Shown here one piece after another: positions 6,668-14,511 of a DNA stretch of 20,508 bases; positions within the stretch are counted from its first letter, which is position 1, and each line of letters opens with the position of its first letter. The notes under the pieces were generated by a model, which was not told the DNA's origin, did no database searches, and saw only the letters and a list, made by a program, of their open reading frames with translations. Position numbers and translations under genes: made by a program. This DNA is from Anaerolineaceae bacterium UBA5211 (GTDB lineage: Bacteria; Chloroflexota; Anaerolineae; Anaerolineales; Anaerolineaceae): the NCBI GenBank assembly GCA_002412595.1, contig DHVJ01000048.1:1-20508 (forward strand), written 5' to 3'.

Positions 6668-7678
6668 ATGAAACGATGGTATTTTTGGGTCAGTTTACTG
6701 GTCAGCGCATTGTTTCTCTATCTGGCACTGCGTGGACTTCAGTTTGACGTAGTCTTTTCCGCAGTCAAATCCGCCAATCTGGTATGGCTTCTAGCAGTCG
6801 TGCCCATCTATTTCACCTCAGTATGGTTCCGCTCCCTGCGCTGGAATTACCTCCTGCGGCCGATTAAACATATTCGAACTAAAGATGTGTTTCCGGTAGT
6901 TGCTATCGGTTACATGGGCAATAACATTTTCCCGGCTCGTGCCGGCGAACTGCTGCGCTCGGTGGTACTCAAACACCGCTATGAAATCCCGATTTCCGCC
7001 TCATTAGCCAGCATCATTGTAGAACGCATCATCGATGGCGTGGTTATGTTGGGATTCATTTTCTTCAACCTGACTGAATTGAACAAGCTGACTGATTCCT
7101 CCGGTTTCGTCGGCAGCATCCGTTCACTGGCCCTGTGGGGATCAATCGCATTCATCGGAGCGCTGCTGTTCTTCTTGCTGGCTGCAAAATTCCCGCAAAA
7201 AACACAAGCTTTCATCCGCTGGGTAGCCAAAATCTTCCCGCAAAAATGGCAGGAGAAGATCCTAAATATCGGCCTGCGCTTTACCACCGGTATTGAAGCA
7301 CTGAATTCCTGGAGGAGCCTGGCTGTCGTGTTAGGCACTTCGGTGGTGATTTGGCTGTTGGAAACCAGCGTTTACTGGGTTGTGATGCGCGCCTTCCCCA
7401 TAAATGTCAGTTTCTTCGGGCTGATGTTGATGAATGGCATCCTGAACCTCTCCACCACGCTCCCTTCGGCACCCGGCTACATCGGCACCTTTGACGCACC
7501 CGGCATCGCATTGATGAGCGCTTACGGCGTGGATAAAGCACTGGCTGCCGGGTACACCCTGGTGCTGCACGCTGCCCTTTGGCTGCCGGTTACTTTATTA
7601 GGTGCCTATTACTTTGCACGCGAAGGCTTGAATTGGACCAACGAACTGGAAGCTGCCCGAGCTGAAAAGGAAGGATAA
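6668..7678 (+). CDS. LPG_synthase_TM / UPF0104 membrane protein
   Basis: A 336-aa polytopic membrane protein with about seven or eight hydrophobic segments. It carries the signatures of the lysylphosphatidylglycerol synthase transmembrane family (PF03706): GYMGNNIFPARAGELLRS (about 89-106), VERIIDGVVML and SAPGYIGTFDAPG near the C-terminus. It lacks the soluble aminoacyl-transfer domain of MprF, so it resembles the stand-alone, flippase-like members (such as archaeal AglD relatives) and should not be called an LPG synthase. The start follows GAGG by 10 nt; a TATAAT at 6609-6614 may be its -10. Five bases after its stop comes the FAD oxidoreductase, so the two are almost certainly co-transcribed. 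A role in moving or modifying a polyprenyl or lipid substrate is an inference. Confidence 0.85.
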   Translation: MKRWYFWVSLLVSALFLYLALRGLQFDVVFSAVKSANLVWLLAVVPIYFTSVWFRSLRWNYLLRPIKHIRTKDVFPVVAIGYMGNNIFPARAGELLRSVVLKHRYEIPISASLASIIVERIIDGVVMLGFIFFNLTELNKLTDSSGFVGSIRSLALWGSIAFIGALLFFLLAAKFPQKTQAFIRWVAKIFPQKWQEKILNIGLRFTTGIEALNSWRSLAVVLGTSVVIWLLETSVYWVVMRAFPINVSFFGLMLMNGILNLSTTLPSAPGYIGTFDAPGIALMSAYGVDKALAAGYTLVLHAALWLPVTLLGAYYFAREGLNWTNELEAARAEKEG

Positions 7679-7683
7679 GGAAC

Positions 7684-8985
7684 ATGAAAAATATTGCAGT
7701 CATTGGCGCAGGTGCGGGTGGATTAGCCGCTGCATATGACCTGGCTCTAGCTGGCCATAAAGTTACCATATACGAACAGGAAAACCGTCCGGGCGGCCTA
7801 GCCGCTGGTTTCAAAGAACCTGACTGGGACTGGGAGTTGGAAAAGTTCTACCACCACTGGTTCCAAAGCGACCATGCAATCCTTTCGTTGATTGAAGAAC
7901 TTGGCTTGAGCAAGAGCGTACAGTTTTACCGACCGACCACAGTTATGTTTTACAACGGCGATTTTTATCCATTTGACACACCCATCGCTGCCCTGAAATT
8001 TCCCGGATTGTCTTTTTGGGGAAAGATGCGCTTCGGGTTTGTCACGGTCTTTTTACGCTACCTGGCAAAATGGGAACCGTTGGAAAAATATACCGCCCAC
8101 GAGTGGATGAAAAAATATTACGGAGAAAAAGTTTACGCGACTATGCTGGAGCCGCTGCTGGTGGGCAAATTCAGCTCTCATTACCAGGATGTCAACATGG
8201 CTTGGTTCTGGGCACGCTTTAAAGCCCGCACCACCAAGCTGGGCACTTTTGAAGGCGGCTTTCAGGCATTTCTGGATCAGTTTGCGGAAATCCTTTCCCA
8301 AAAAGGTGTGCAATTTTCTTTCAACACAAGTATTCAGGGTATTCACCCATTGGAAAACGGACAGATTGAATTGAGCCTGGAAAAAGGCAAAGCGGTGTTT
8401 GATCAAGTGCTTGCCACCGTCCCGCCCTTCCTGTTAGCCAAATTGACACCCAGCCTGGATGAAGGGTACAAGCAAAAACTCACTAGTTTGAAAAACATCG
8501 GCGCAGTGGTGTTGATCTTATCCATCAATAAGCCCCTTTCTAAAAAAGGTTATTACTGGTTCAACCTACCCAAGTCCTCCGGGTTCCCCTTCCTGGCATT
8601 GGTAGAACACACCAATTTTCTTGCGCCTGAACATTACAACGGGGAACACCTGATCTATTGCGGCGATTACCTGGAAAATTCACACGAGTACTTCTCGCTT
8701 ACGAAAGAAAAAATGGTAACGCGTTTCCTGCCCAGCCTGAAGCGCATCAATCCCGAGTTCGAAGCAGACTGGCTGCAGAACAGCTGGCTATTCCGCGCAC
8801 CTTATGCTCAACCAGTTCCGGGCGTGAATCATTCACAGAAAATCCCTGAGATCCAAACACCCATTTCCAACCTGTTCTTTGCCAGCATGAGCCAGGTTTA
8901 TCCCTGGGATCGCGGCACCAACTATGCAGTAGAGTTGGGACGCAAGGCAGCAAAATTGATGCTCTCCGTCGATCAAAATGCTTAA
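7684..8985 (+). CDS. FAD-dependent oxidoreductase (amine oxidase / protoporphyrinogen oxidase-like)
   Basis: A 433-aa flavoprotein. The N-terminus has the dinucleotide-binding motif GAGAGGLAAA (8-17), the acidic end of the second strand in TIYEQ and the downstream RPGGLAAG, typical of the amine oxidase/phytoene desaturase/HemG-HemY superfamily (NAD(P)-binding-8 fold). The C-terminal flavin contact region is seen in YPWDRGTNYAVELGRKAA. No heme or carotenoid genes are nearby, so the substrate is unknown. AAGGA in the last codons of the upstream gene is its ribosome binding site, giving tight coupling to the membrane protein. Such oxidoreductases often work on isoprenoids or sugars; in this pair a lipid-linked substrate is plausible but unproven. 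A weak hairpin follows the gene. Confidence 0.82.
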   Translation: MKNIAVIGAGAGGLAAAYDLALAGHKVTIYEQENRPGGLAAGFKEPDWDWELEKFYHHWFQSDHAILSLIEELGLSKSVQFYRPTTVMFYNGDFYPFDTPIAALKFPGLSFWGKMRFGFVTVFLRYLAKWEPLEKYTAHEWMKKYYGEKVYATMLEPLLVGKFSSHYQDVNMAWFWARFKARTTKLGTFEGGFQAFLDQFAEILSQKGVQFSFNTSIQGIHPLENGQIELSLEKGKAVFDQVLATVPPFLLAKLTPSLDEGYKQKLTSLKNIGAVVLILSINKPLSKKGYYWFNLPKSSGFPFLALVEHTNFLAPEHYNGEHLIYCGDYLENSHEYFSLTKEKMVTRFLPSLKRINPEFEADWLQNSWLFRAPYAQPVPGVNHSQKIPEIQTPISNLFFASMSQVYPWDRGTNYAVELGRKAAKLMLSVDQNA

Positions 8986-9015
8986 TTCAAAAATTTGTAA
9001 ATAAGAACAACAAAA

Positions 9016-9047
9016 ATGTCCCGGTTAATAATCGGGATATTTTAATT
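9016..9047 (+). terminator. Possible terminator of the FAD oxidoreductase operon
   Basis: Stem TCCCG (9019-9023) with CGGGA (9033-9037), loop of 9, followed by TATTTTAATTT. The stem is short, so the call is moderate. Confidence 0.5.
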
Positions 9048-9247
9048 TGCTAGGTTTTGTTCAGCTGCTCAGTAATTTTACAATTGTATCTATGGCATAT
9101 ATTGGGGGTAAGGGTGAATAAAGGGGCACCGCTTCGCACGAACAACTGTCCTAAGGGACTCTGGATTTTTAGATTATCGTTCCTGGTTTTTAAGATTGCT
9201 TATCCTTAAAATATTAATATTTTTTAATATGCCGTAGGCTAAGCGAC

Positions 9248-9276
9248 TTGGAAATTCGATGTGGATTTGTTAGAAT
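9248..9276 (+). promoter_or_regulatory. Candidate dnaA promoter
   Basis: TTGGAA (9248-9253), 17-nt spacer, TAGAAT (9271-9276). Start near 9283, giving a long dnaA leader of about 190 nt that contains the AGCAC-T5-GTGCT hairpin (9345-9359). Confidence 0.5.
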
Positions 9277-9472
9277 CATCACAGTAATCATTTCATCGAG
9301 CACCTTCTGGGGAACAACCATTTTCGCTCCGCAGAGCTCTCCAAAGCACTTTTTGTGCTAACAAGAAAGAATATCTTTTATATCCCACAGAAATATGGCA
9401 GTGGGGTCTATTAAATACTACAAAATTAAATATCGTATATCACAGCATTATTGAGAAGGGAGGAGCTCTGGC

Positions 9473-10810
9473 ATGGAAGCATCGCAAGCATGGCAGGCTA
9501 CGTTGGGGCAGTTACAAATGGAATTGCCTAAAGCCACATATGATACCTGGGTTCGTGACGCTAAACTCATTAAGTACCAGGATGAAATATTTTTTATTGG
9601 TGTCCAAAACACCTACGCCAGGGATTGGCTTGAAAATCGACTCACCTCCACCGCTGTGCGTTTATTAAGCGGCATTATGGACGCACCGCAACAAATTACC
9701 TTCGTTCTCCACACGCATGAAGAACCTGTAACTCCTTCTGATGAAACAGAACAAGAATTTACGCCGCTTACCAGCGTTGGAACACAAAACAATTTCAATT
9801 GCCGCTACAGTTTCTCCAATTATGTAGTTGGCCCCAACAATCGACTGGCGCATGCTGCCAGCCAGGCCGTGGCCGAAAATCCAGCCAACGCCTATAATCC
9901 CCTTTTCTTATATGGAGGCGTCGGTTTAGGAAAGACGCACCTGCTGCATGCTATCGGCAACGAAATAACCCGGCACGGACAAAACGTTTTGTATGCGTCC
10001 TCCGAAGAATTTACCAATGACTTGATCAACTCCATACGGAAGCATGATACCTCCAGCTTCCGCGACCGCTATCGCAAAATTGATGTTCTGCTGATTGACG
10101 ACATCCACTTCATTGCCGGAAAAGAATCCACGCAGGAAGAATTCTTCCATACGTTCAACACCCTGCACGGTCAAAACAAACAGATTGTGATTTCCTCCGA
10201 CCGGCCGCCCAAAGCCATGGTCACTTTGGAAGAACGGCTGCGCTCACGCTTTGAATGGGGCTTGATTGTGGATATCCAACCACCCGAATTGGAAACACGC
10301 CTGGCAATTCTGCGCTCCAAAGCGGAGAAATCCAGCAGACAAGTAAACAGTGACATTTTGGAATATATCGCCCGCCAGATTCAATCGAACATCCGCGAAC
10401 TGGAAGGTGCGTTAACGCGCGTATTGGCTTACTCAGATCTGAGTGGCAGGCCGCTGGATATTGACTTGGCTAAAATTGCGCTGGTTGATTTCCTACCGGA
10501 CATAGGCACACCTGATCCGGAGCAAATCCTGGACACGGTAGCAAAGGCCTTCAACCTGAGCCACGAAGAATTGCTCAGCCGCAATCGCTCCAAGAATATT
10601 GCCCTGCCCCGCCAGGTGGCCATGTATCTGCTGCGTGAAATTGGCAACGAATCGCTGCCGCAAATTGGCGCAACATTGGGTGGGCGCGACCACACCACTG
10701 TCATGTATGCCTGCGAGAAAGTAGCCGATATGCTCGAGCGCGATGACCATTTCCGTCGGCAAGTCTTTCAAATTCGCGACCAGCTTTATAGTCATCAAGT
10801 CTATGTGTAA
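9473..10810 (+). CDS. dnaA: Chromosomal replication initiator DnaA
   Basis: A 445-aa initiator that binds DnaA boxes and melts the origin. Domain I (1-80) is the usual short helical interaction domain, here with LPKATYDTWVRDAKL. The linker, domain II (about 82-108), is short. Domain III is AAA+, with Walker A GGVGLGKT (148-155), Walker B LLIDDIHF (206-213) and the RxRxRFEWGL arginine-finger region. Domain IV ends with the DNA-binding signature GGRDHTTV (403-410). GGGAGGAG about 9 nt upstream supports the ATG. Unusually, dnaN does not follow; the next gene is RNase J. The long upstream leader may carry control of initiator level. Confidence 0.97.
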   Translation: MEASQAWQATLGQLQMELPKATYDTWVRDAKLIKYQDEIFFIGVQNTYARDWLENRLTSTAVRLLSGIMDAPQQITFVLHTHEEPVTPSDETEQEFTPLTSVGTQNNFNCRYSFSNYVVGPNNRLAHAASQAVAENPANAYNPLFLYGGVGLGKTHLLHAIGNEITRHGQNVLYASSEEFTNDLINSIRKHDTSSFRDRYRKIDVLLIDDIHFIAGKESTQEEFFHTFNTLHGQNKQIVISSDRPPKAMVTLEERLRSRFEWGLIVDIQPPELETRLAILRSKAEKSSRQVNSDILEYIARQIQSNIRELEGALTRVLAYSDLSGRPLDIDLAKIALVDFLPDIGTPDPEQILDTVAKAFNLSHEELLSRNRSKNIALPRQVAMYLLREIGNESLPQIGATLGGRDHTTVMYACEKVADMLERDDHFRRQVFQIRDQLYSHQVYV

Positions 10811-10871
10811 TTCCGGAAATCCTTATTAACAAAACATTTACAATATCAATGACTTGGGGATGAACAATACA

Positions 10872-10880
10872 TGGTAGAAT
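10872..10880 (+). promoter_or_regulatory. Upstream candidate promoter of the RNase J gene
   Basis: TGG-TAGAAT (-10 at 10875-10880), an extended -10 without a good -35. The predicted start (10886-10888) falls at the base of the inverted repeat 10885-10912. Confidence 0.45.
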
Positions 10881-10884
10881 GTAG

Positions 10885-10912
10885 TCCGGTAAATTTATAA
10901 GAGATTACCGGA
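10885..10912 (+). promoter_or_regulatory. Leader hairpin 1 upstream of the RNase J gene
   Basis: Perfect 8-bp stem TCCGGTAA/TTACCGGA with a 12-nt A/T-rich loop. No T-run follows, so it is not an ordinary terminator. It could be a protective 5' structure or an operator. Confidence 0.5.
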
Positions 10913-10943
10913 TTGGATAATAAATAATTATAGGAAGACAACT

Positions 10944-10949
10944 TATAAT
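10944..10949 (+). promoter_or_regulatory. Downstream candidate promoter -10 of the RNase J gene
   Basis: TATAAT without a recognisable -35 or extended -10. The predicted start (10955-10957) again falls at the base of the next hairpin. Confidence 0.35.
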
Positions 10950-10953
10950 TTCA

Positions 10954-10990
10954 CAAGACTCTGGCCGGATTTCTCGCCAGAGTTTTGCTT
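10954..10990 (+). terminator. Strong hairpin between dnaA and the RNase J gene (terminator or 5' leader structure)
   Basis: A 12-bp stem (10954-10965 with 10976-10987, core ACTCTGGC/GCCAGAGT, one G-U pair), loop of 10, and a TTTT run that forms the end of the right arm. It may end dnaA transcription, or be the 5' end of the RNase J transcript if the TATAAT at 10944 is used. The sequence fits both. Confidence 0.6.
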
Positions 10991-11010
10991 ATTAAAAAAA
11001 AAGCAATCAT

Positions 11011-11030
11011 ATCCGTGCATCTTGACGGAT
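11011..11030 (+). promoter_or_regulatory. Leader hairpin 3 upstream of the RNase J gene
   Basis: 6-bp stem ATCCGT/ACGGAT with an 8-nt loop, ending 10 nt before the AAGGA ribosome binding site. It may affect access to the ribosome binding site. Confidence 0.35.
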
Positions 11031-11053
11031 TTATATAATTAAGGAAAAAAAAC

Positions 11054-12694
11054 ATGAAAGAATCAAATCTCAAAATAATCCCATTGGGCGGCCTGGGAGA
11101 AGTTGGCCGTAACATGATGCTGTATGAATACGAAGACACAGCCATCATCGTAGATTGCGGGAGCATGTTCCCTGAAAACGACATGCTGGGAATCGACTAT
11201 ATCATCCCGGACTTCCAATATCTGCGCAGCCGCAAGGACAAAATCCGCGGCATCATTTTCACCCACGGTCATGAGGACCATATCGGCGCTATCCATCACT
11301 TTATTTCTGAATTCAACGTTCCGATCTACGGCACCCCCTTAACCCTGGGTTTGATCAAAGTAAAACTAACCCGGCACGGCATGCTCAATAATGCCTCCCT
11401 GAACACCATCAAGGCTGGTGAAAGCATCAAGATCGGGCCGTTCAAAATCGACTTCTTCCACGTGTGTCATTCCATCCCCGATTCAGTCGGGTTGGGTATT
11501 GAAACACCGGAAGGGCTCATTGTACAATCGGGTGACTACAAATTCGATCACACCCCGGTGGACAACTGGCCTACCGATTACGCCAAACTGGTTGAATTCT
11601 CGCGTAGAGGCGTTTTAGCTTTGATCGCCGACTCAACCAACGCTACCCGCCCGGGCTGGACGCCTTCCGAGCGCATTATTGGTGAGGCCTTTGAAAAAGT
11701 GTTCACACAGGCTAAAGGCCGCATCATCGTGGCCAGTTTCGCCTCACTCATCTCGCGTGTCCAGCAAGTGGTGAATGCCACCGTGGCGCACCATCGCAAA
11801 ATTGCCATTGTTGGAACCAGCATGGTAGAGAACGTTGAAATGGCTCAAAAGCTGAATTATCTGGATATCCCCCAGGGTACCCTGATCAGCATGAATACCG
11901 CTCTGGAACTACCTGATTCGGAAGTTGTGATTATGTGCACGGGAGCGCAGGGTGAACCCACATCCATTTTAGGTCGGTTAGCCCGCGGTACCCAGCGCCA
12001 GTTTGACGTCCGCAAAGGCGACACTGTGGTGCTGTCATCCAAGATCATCCCCGGCAATGAAGAAGCCGTCTATTCCACCATCAACGATCTGTTCCGCCGG
12101 GGCGCCAACGTAATTTACGAAGAAATTGCACCGGTACACGTCTCCGGACACGGCAGCCAGGAAGATATGAAGCTGTTGATCCATCTGACAAAACCGAAAT
12201 ACTTCATTCCCGGTTACGGTGAAATGCGCATGCTCAAACAGGCTTCTCTGTTAGCACAGGAAACCGGAATACCGGAAAAGCACATTCTGGTGGTAGAAAA
12301 CGGCGCAGTGATCAACGTGAGAAACGGGAAAATCAAATTAGGCGGGCAGGTGCCCACCAATACCGTATTCGTGGACGGTTCCTGGGTCGGTGATCTGGGT
12401 CCGGATGAAATGCGCGAACGCACCATGCTTTCACAGGATGGTATCGTGTTGGTGCATATCAATATGAACAAACACAACGGCGAAATGTTAGGCCGTCCGG
12501 AAATCATCAGCCGCGGTTTCGCTGCCTCACAGGAGGCCGAGGAAATCCTCAACCGCCTGGAGAAACCCGTCATTCAAGCCACCAACACTTCCAACGGAAA
12601 CCTGGAACGCAACATCATCCGCACAGTGAAAAGCTACATCTACAAGGAAACTCGCCGCAGCCCAACCGTTTTGGTGACCATGAGTAAAATCTAA
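11054..12694 (+). CDS. rnj: Ribonuclease J
   Basis: A 546-aa metallo-beta-lactamase/beta-CASP ribonuclease with 5'-to-3' exonuclease and endonuclease activity, central to mRNA decay and rRNA maturation in bacteria that have it. Signatures: IIPLGGLGEVGRN (8-20), the metal motif HGHEDH (71-76), the FxxCHSIPDSVG histidine, QSGDYKFD (Asp metal ligand), the beta-CASP LIADSTNATRPGWTPSE and HVSGHGSQED near the end of the catalytic part. The C-terminal 100 residues are the usual dimerisation domain. The length is typical. AAGGA 8 nt before ATG fixes the start. A 243-bp leader with three hairpins and two possible promoters precedes it. Its 3' end is 14 bp from the convergent pcm gene. Confidence 0.95.
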   Translation: MKESNLKIIPLGGLGEVGRNMMLYEYEDTAIIVDCGSMFPENDMLGIDYIIPDFQYLRSRKDKIRGIIFTHGHEDHIGAIHHFISEFNVPIYGTPLTLGLIKVKLTRHGMLNNASLNTIKAGESIKIGPFKIDFFHVCHSIPDSVGLGIETPEGLIVQSGDYKFDHTPVDNWPTDYAKLVEFSRRGVLALIADSTNATRPGWTPSERIIGEAFEKVFTQAKGRIIVASFASLISRVQQVVNATVAHHRKIAIVGTSMVENVEMAQKLNYLDIPQGTLISMNTALELPDSEVVIMCTGAQGEPTSILGRLARGTQRQFDVRKGDTVVLSSKIIPGNEEAVYSTINDLFRRGANVIYEEIAPVHVSGHGSQEDMKLLIHLTKPKYFIPGYGEMRMLKQASLLAQETGIPEKHILVVENGAVINVRNGKIKLGGQVPTNTVFVDGSWVGDLGPDEMRERTMLSQDGIVLVHINMNKHNGEMLGRPEIISRGFAASQEAEEILNRLEKPVIQATNTSNGNLERNIIRTVKSYIYKETRRSPTVLVTMSKI

Positions 12695-12708
12695 TTCTTG
12701 ATCTATCT

Positions 12709-13380
12709 TTATAAATCAGAATCCTGCCAGCCCTGTGCCCCTTTCAATGGGACAAAGACCACCGGCAGGATTTCTTTTTTCTCCAGACTATCTGCCCTTT
12801 TAATCCAAACTTGCAGCATCTGACGTTGCCGTGCTCCTACCGGTATCACCAGCCGGCCGCCATCCTTCAACTGCTGCGGTAAATCAACGGGAAACGCCGG
12901 GGCGCCCGCGGCAACCAAAATGCCATCATAGGGCGCCGCTTCCGGCCAACCCAAAGAACCATCCCCCACATGAACAGCGACATTGTCGAAATGAAGAACC
13001 GCCAATTTTTCCTGCGCCGCAGCGGCCAGTTCTGGAATGTACTCAACGCTGTGCACTTCTGCTGCCAGAACGCCCAAAACCGCGGCTTGATAACCGGAAC
13101 CTGTGCCGACTTCCAGTATCTTTTCGGTGCCTCGCAAATTCAGCAAACTGGTCATCAAGGCCACTATATAAGGCTGCGAGATAGTTTGTCCATGGCCAAT
13201 CGGTAGGGGATTATCCTGATAGGCATCCGGCTGCAATTCCGCCGGCAGGAAAACATGGCGGGGAATTGTGCGCATGGCATTCAACACGCGTTCATCCCCC
13301 ACTCCCCTGGCAACAATCTGTGATTCCACCATTCGGCTGCGCGCGCCTTGATATTGATCTGCTTTTTCCATCATCCCCAT
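12709..13380 (-). CDS. pcm: Protein-L-isoaspartate O-methyltransferase
   Basis: A 223-aa SAM-dependent enzyme that methylates isoaspartyl residues in aged proteins and starts their repair. Motifs: RMVESQIVARGVGDERVLNAM (split across the N-terminal helices), the family's GHGQTISQPYIVA (62-74), SAM-binding LEVGTGSGYQAAVL (89-102) and DGILVAAGAP. The start is uncertain: the ATG at 13380 lies inside a TATAAT (13379-13384), so transcripts from it would begin at the in-frame ATGs at 13374 or 13371, with no leader. E. coli Pcm is slightly shorter at this end, which fits any of the three. It is the last gene of the minus-strand run after mutY (34-bp gap), and its 3' end contains a terminator for the opposite gene. 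Confidence 0.93.
   Translation of the reverse strand: MGMMEKADQYQGARSRMVESQIVARGVGDERVLNAMRTIPRHVFLPAELQPDAYQDNPLPIGHGQTISQPYIVALMTSLLNLRGTEKILEVGTGSGYQAAVLGVLAAEVHSVEYIPELAAAAQEKLAVLHFDNVAVHVGDGSLGWPEAAPYDGILVAAGAPAFPVDLPQQLKDGGRLVIPVGARQRQMLQVWIKRADSLEKKEILPVVFVPLKGAQGWQDSDL
12719..12780 (+). terminator. Terminator of the RNase J gene, inside the pcm 3' end
   Basis: Arms AATCCTGCC (12720-12728) and GGCAGGATT (12764-12772), with an inner hairpin TGT-CCC/GGG-ACA in the loop, followed by TCTTTTTT on the plus strand. It overlaps the last codons of the antisense pcm gene. Confidence 0.6.
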
Positions 13381-13386
13381 TATACA
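13379..13386 (-). promoter_or_regulatory. Internal promoter -10 for pcm
   Basis: The minus strand reads TG-TATAAT, overlapping the first possible pcm start codon. It would let pcm be made apart from mutY. No -35 seen. Confidence 0.45.
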
Positions 13387-13414
13387 AACTGCGGCTGGTT
13401 ACCGCTGAATTTAT

Positions 13415-14473
13415 TTACAATAACGAATGCGCAATCAGGCGGTCCACTTTTCCCATGGGATATTGCTCCAGTTTATCCGGTTCCACCCATTGGATTTCAT
13501 CGGCCGCTAAAGCAGCGGGTTCACCCTTCAGTATCTGCGCTGAAAAGGCCGTGACCACCACCTTGAAGTGAGTATAGGCATGCCGGTAGGTTCCCAGCGA
13601 TTCCTGCACAGCAATTTCTACGCCCAATTCTTCTTTAATCTCACGCACCAAAGCCGATTGCAGGTTCTCTCCCTCCTCTTGTTTACCGCCCGGAAATTCC
13701 CACAAACCGCCCAGCAATCCATTTGCTTTGCGCTTATCCACCAACACACAGCCGCCTTTGCGGATAACTGCGGCGACGACAATGTATTGCGGAATGGGTT
13801 TCTTCTTAGTCCGTTGGGGGAATTGTGCCTGGGAAGCGTGTTCAAAAGCCAAACAATGCTCCCGGATAGGACACTGCGCACAAAGCGGGTTGCGCGGCAG
13901 GCAGATGGTGGCGCCCAAATCCATGATGGCCTGGTTGAAATCGCCAGCTCGCCCATGCGGCAGCATTTTCTGCATCAAAGTCCGCATGGCGGCTTTTCCG
14001 GCCGGTTCATTGACAGGTTGTTCAAACTCCACCAGACGTCCAAGAACACGCAAGCCATTTCCGTCCAAAGCAACCTCGTCCTGACCGAAAGCAATGGAAG
14101 CCAGTGCGCCGGCGATGTAATCGCCGATGCCGGGCAATTTTTTCAATTCAACAACCAAATCCGGGAAGCAGCCGGCCTGCTGCTCAACAAGGAGCTGGGC
14201 GGTCTTCAGCATGTTACGCGCACGGCTGTAATAGCCTAGCCCTTCCCACAAGTGCATGACCTGACGTTCGTTTGCATCAGCCAGACTGTGTATATCCGGA
14301 AAAACCGCCAGCCATTCATGGTAATACGGAATGACGGTATCCACGCGGGTCTGCTGCAGCATCACTTCCGATACCCACACGCGGTAGGGGTCGTGGGACT
14401 CCCGCCAGGGCAGTCCGCGCGCGTTGCGGTCATACCAGGCAAGCAGCTCACGACTTACATCGGGTTTATTCAT
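13415..14473 (-). CDS. mutY: Adenine DNA glycosylase MutY with Nudix-like C-terminal domain
   Basis: A 352-aa base-excision enzyme that removes adenine opposite 8-oxoguanine. The HhH-GPD domain has the catalytic Glu36 in SEVMLQQTRV, the hairpin LPGIGDYIAG (113-122) and Asp137 in VALDGNG. Four cysteines of the 4Fe-4S cluster, 191, 198, 201 and 207, follow C-X6-C-X2-C-X5-C. The C-terminal domain (about 228-352) is the MutT-like 8-oxoG recognition module with the HAYTHF motif. Residues 263-285 match the whole Nudix box, which is often degenerate in MutY. It lies 38 bp downstream of the 100-aa unknown gene. No clear Shine-Dalgarno precedes the ATG, so translation may depend on coupling. Confidence 0.95.
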   Translation of the reverse strand: MNKPDVSRELLAWYDRNARGLPWRESHDPYRVWVSEVMLQQTRVDTVIPYYHEWLAVFPDIHSLADANERQVMHLWEGLGYYSRARNMLKTAQLLVEQQAGCFPDLVVELKKLPGIGDYIAGALASIAFGQDEVALDGNGLRVLGRLVEFEQPVNEPAGKAAMRTLMQKMLPHGRAGDFNQAIMDLGATICLPRNPLCAQCPIREHCLAFEHASQAQFPQRTKKKPIPQYIVVAAVIRKGGCVLVDKRKANGLLGGLWEFPGGKQEEGENLQSALVREIKEELGVEIAVQESLGTYRHAYTHFKVVVTAFSAQILKGEPAALAADEIQWVEPDKLEQYPMGKVDRLIAHSLL

Positions 14474-14511
14474 ATTAAGTTAATCTTAAACGCTAAATTC
14501 ACGGGGATAGA

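Larger units (their letters stand above)
8986..9472. other. 487-bp non-coding region upstream of dnaA
   Basis: No credible gene. It holds a terminator-like hairpin (9019-9037), a GTCC/GGAC mini-hairpin near 9149-9160, an A/T-rich block with a perfect 16-bp palindrome AAAATATTAATATTTT (9208-9223), a promoter (9248-9276) and a 5-bp hairpin with a T5 loop (9345-9359) in the presumed dnaA leader. Strings resembling DnaA boxes are weak (TGTGGATTT at about 9260, TTATCCTTA at about 9200, each 7 of 9 to consensus). An origin is possible but not shown. Confidence 0.5.

Noticed and set aside
8986..9472. A firm oriC call upstream of dnaA
   Set aside because: No exact TTATCCACA box and no cluster of near matches; kept only as a low-interest possibility.
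13568..14239. 223-codon open frame opposite mutY
   Set aside because: Antisense shadow of MutY, whose motifs are unambiguous; no ribosome binding site.
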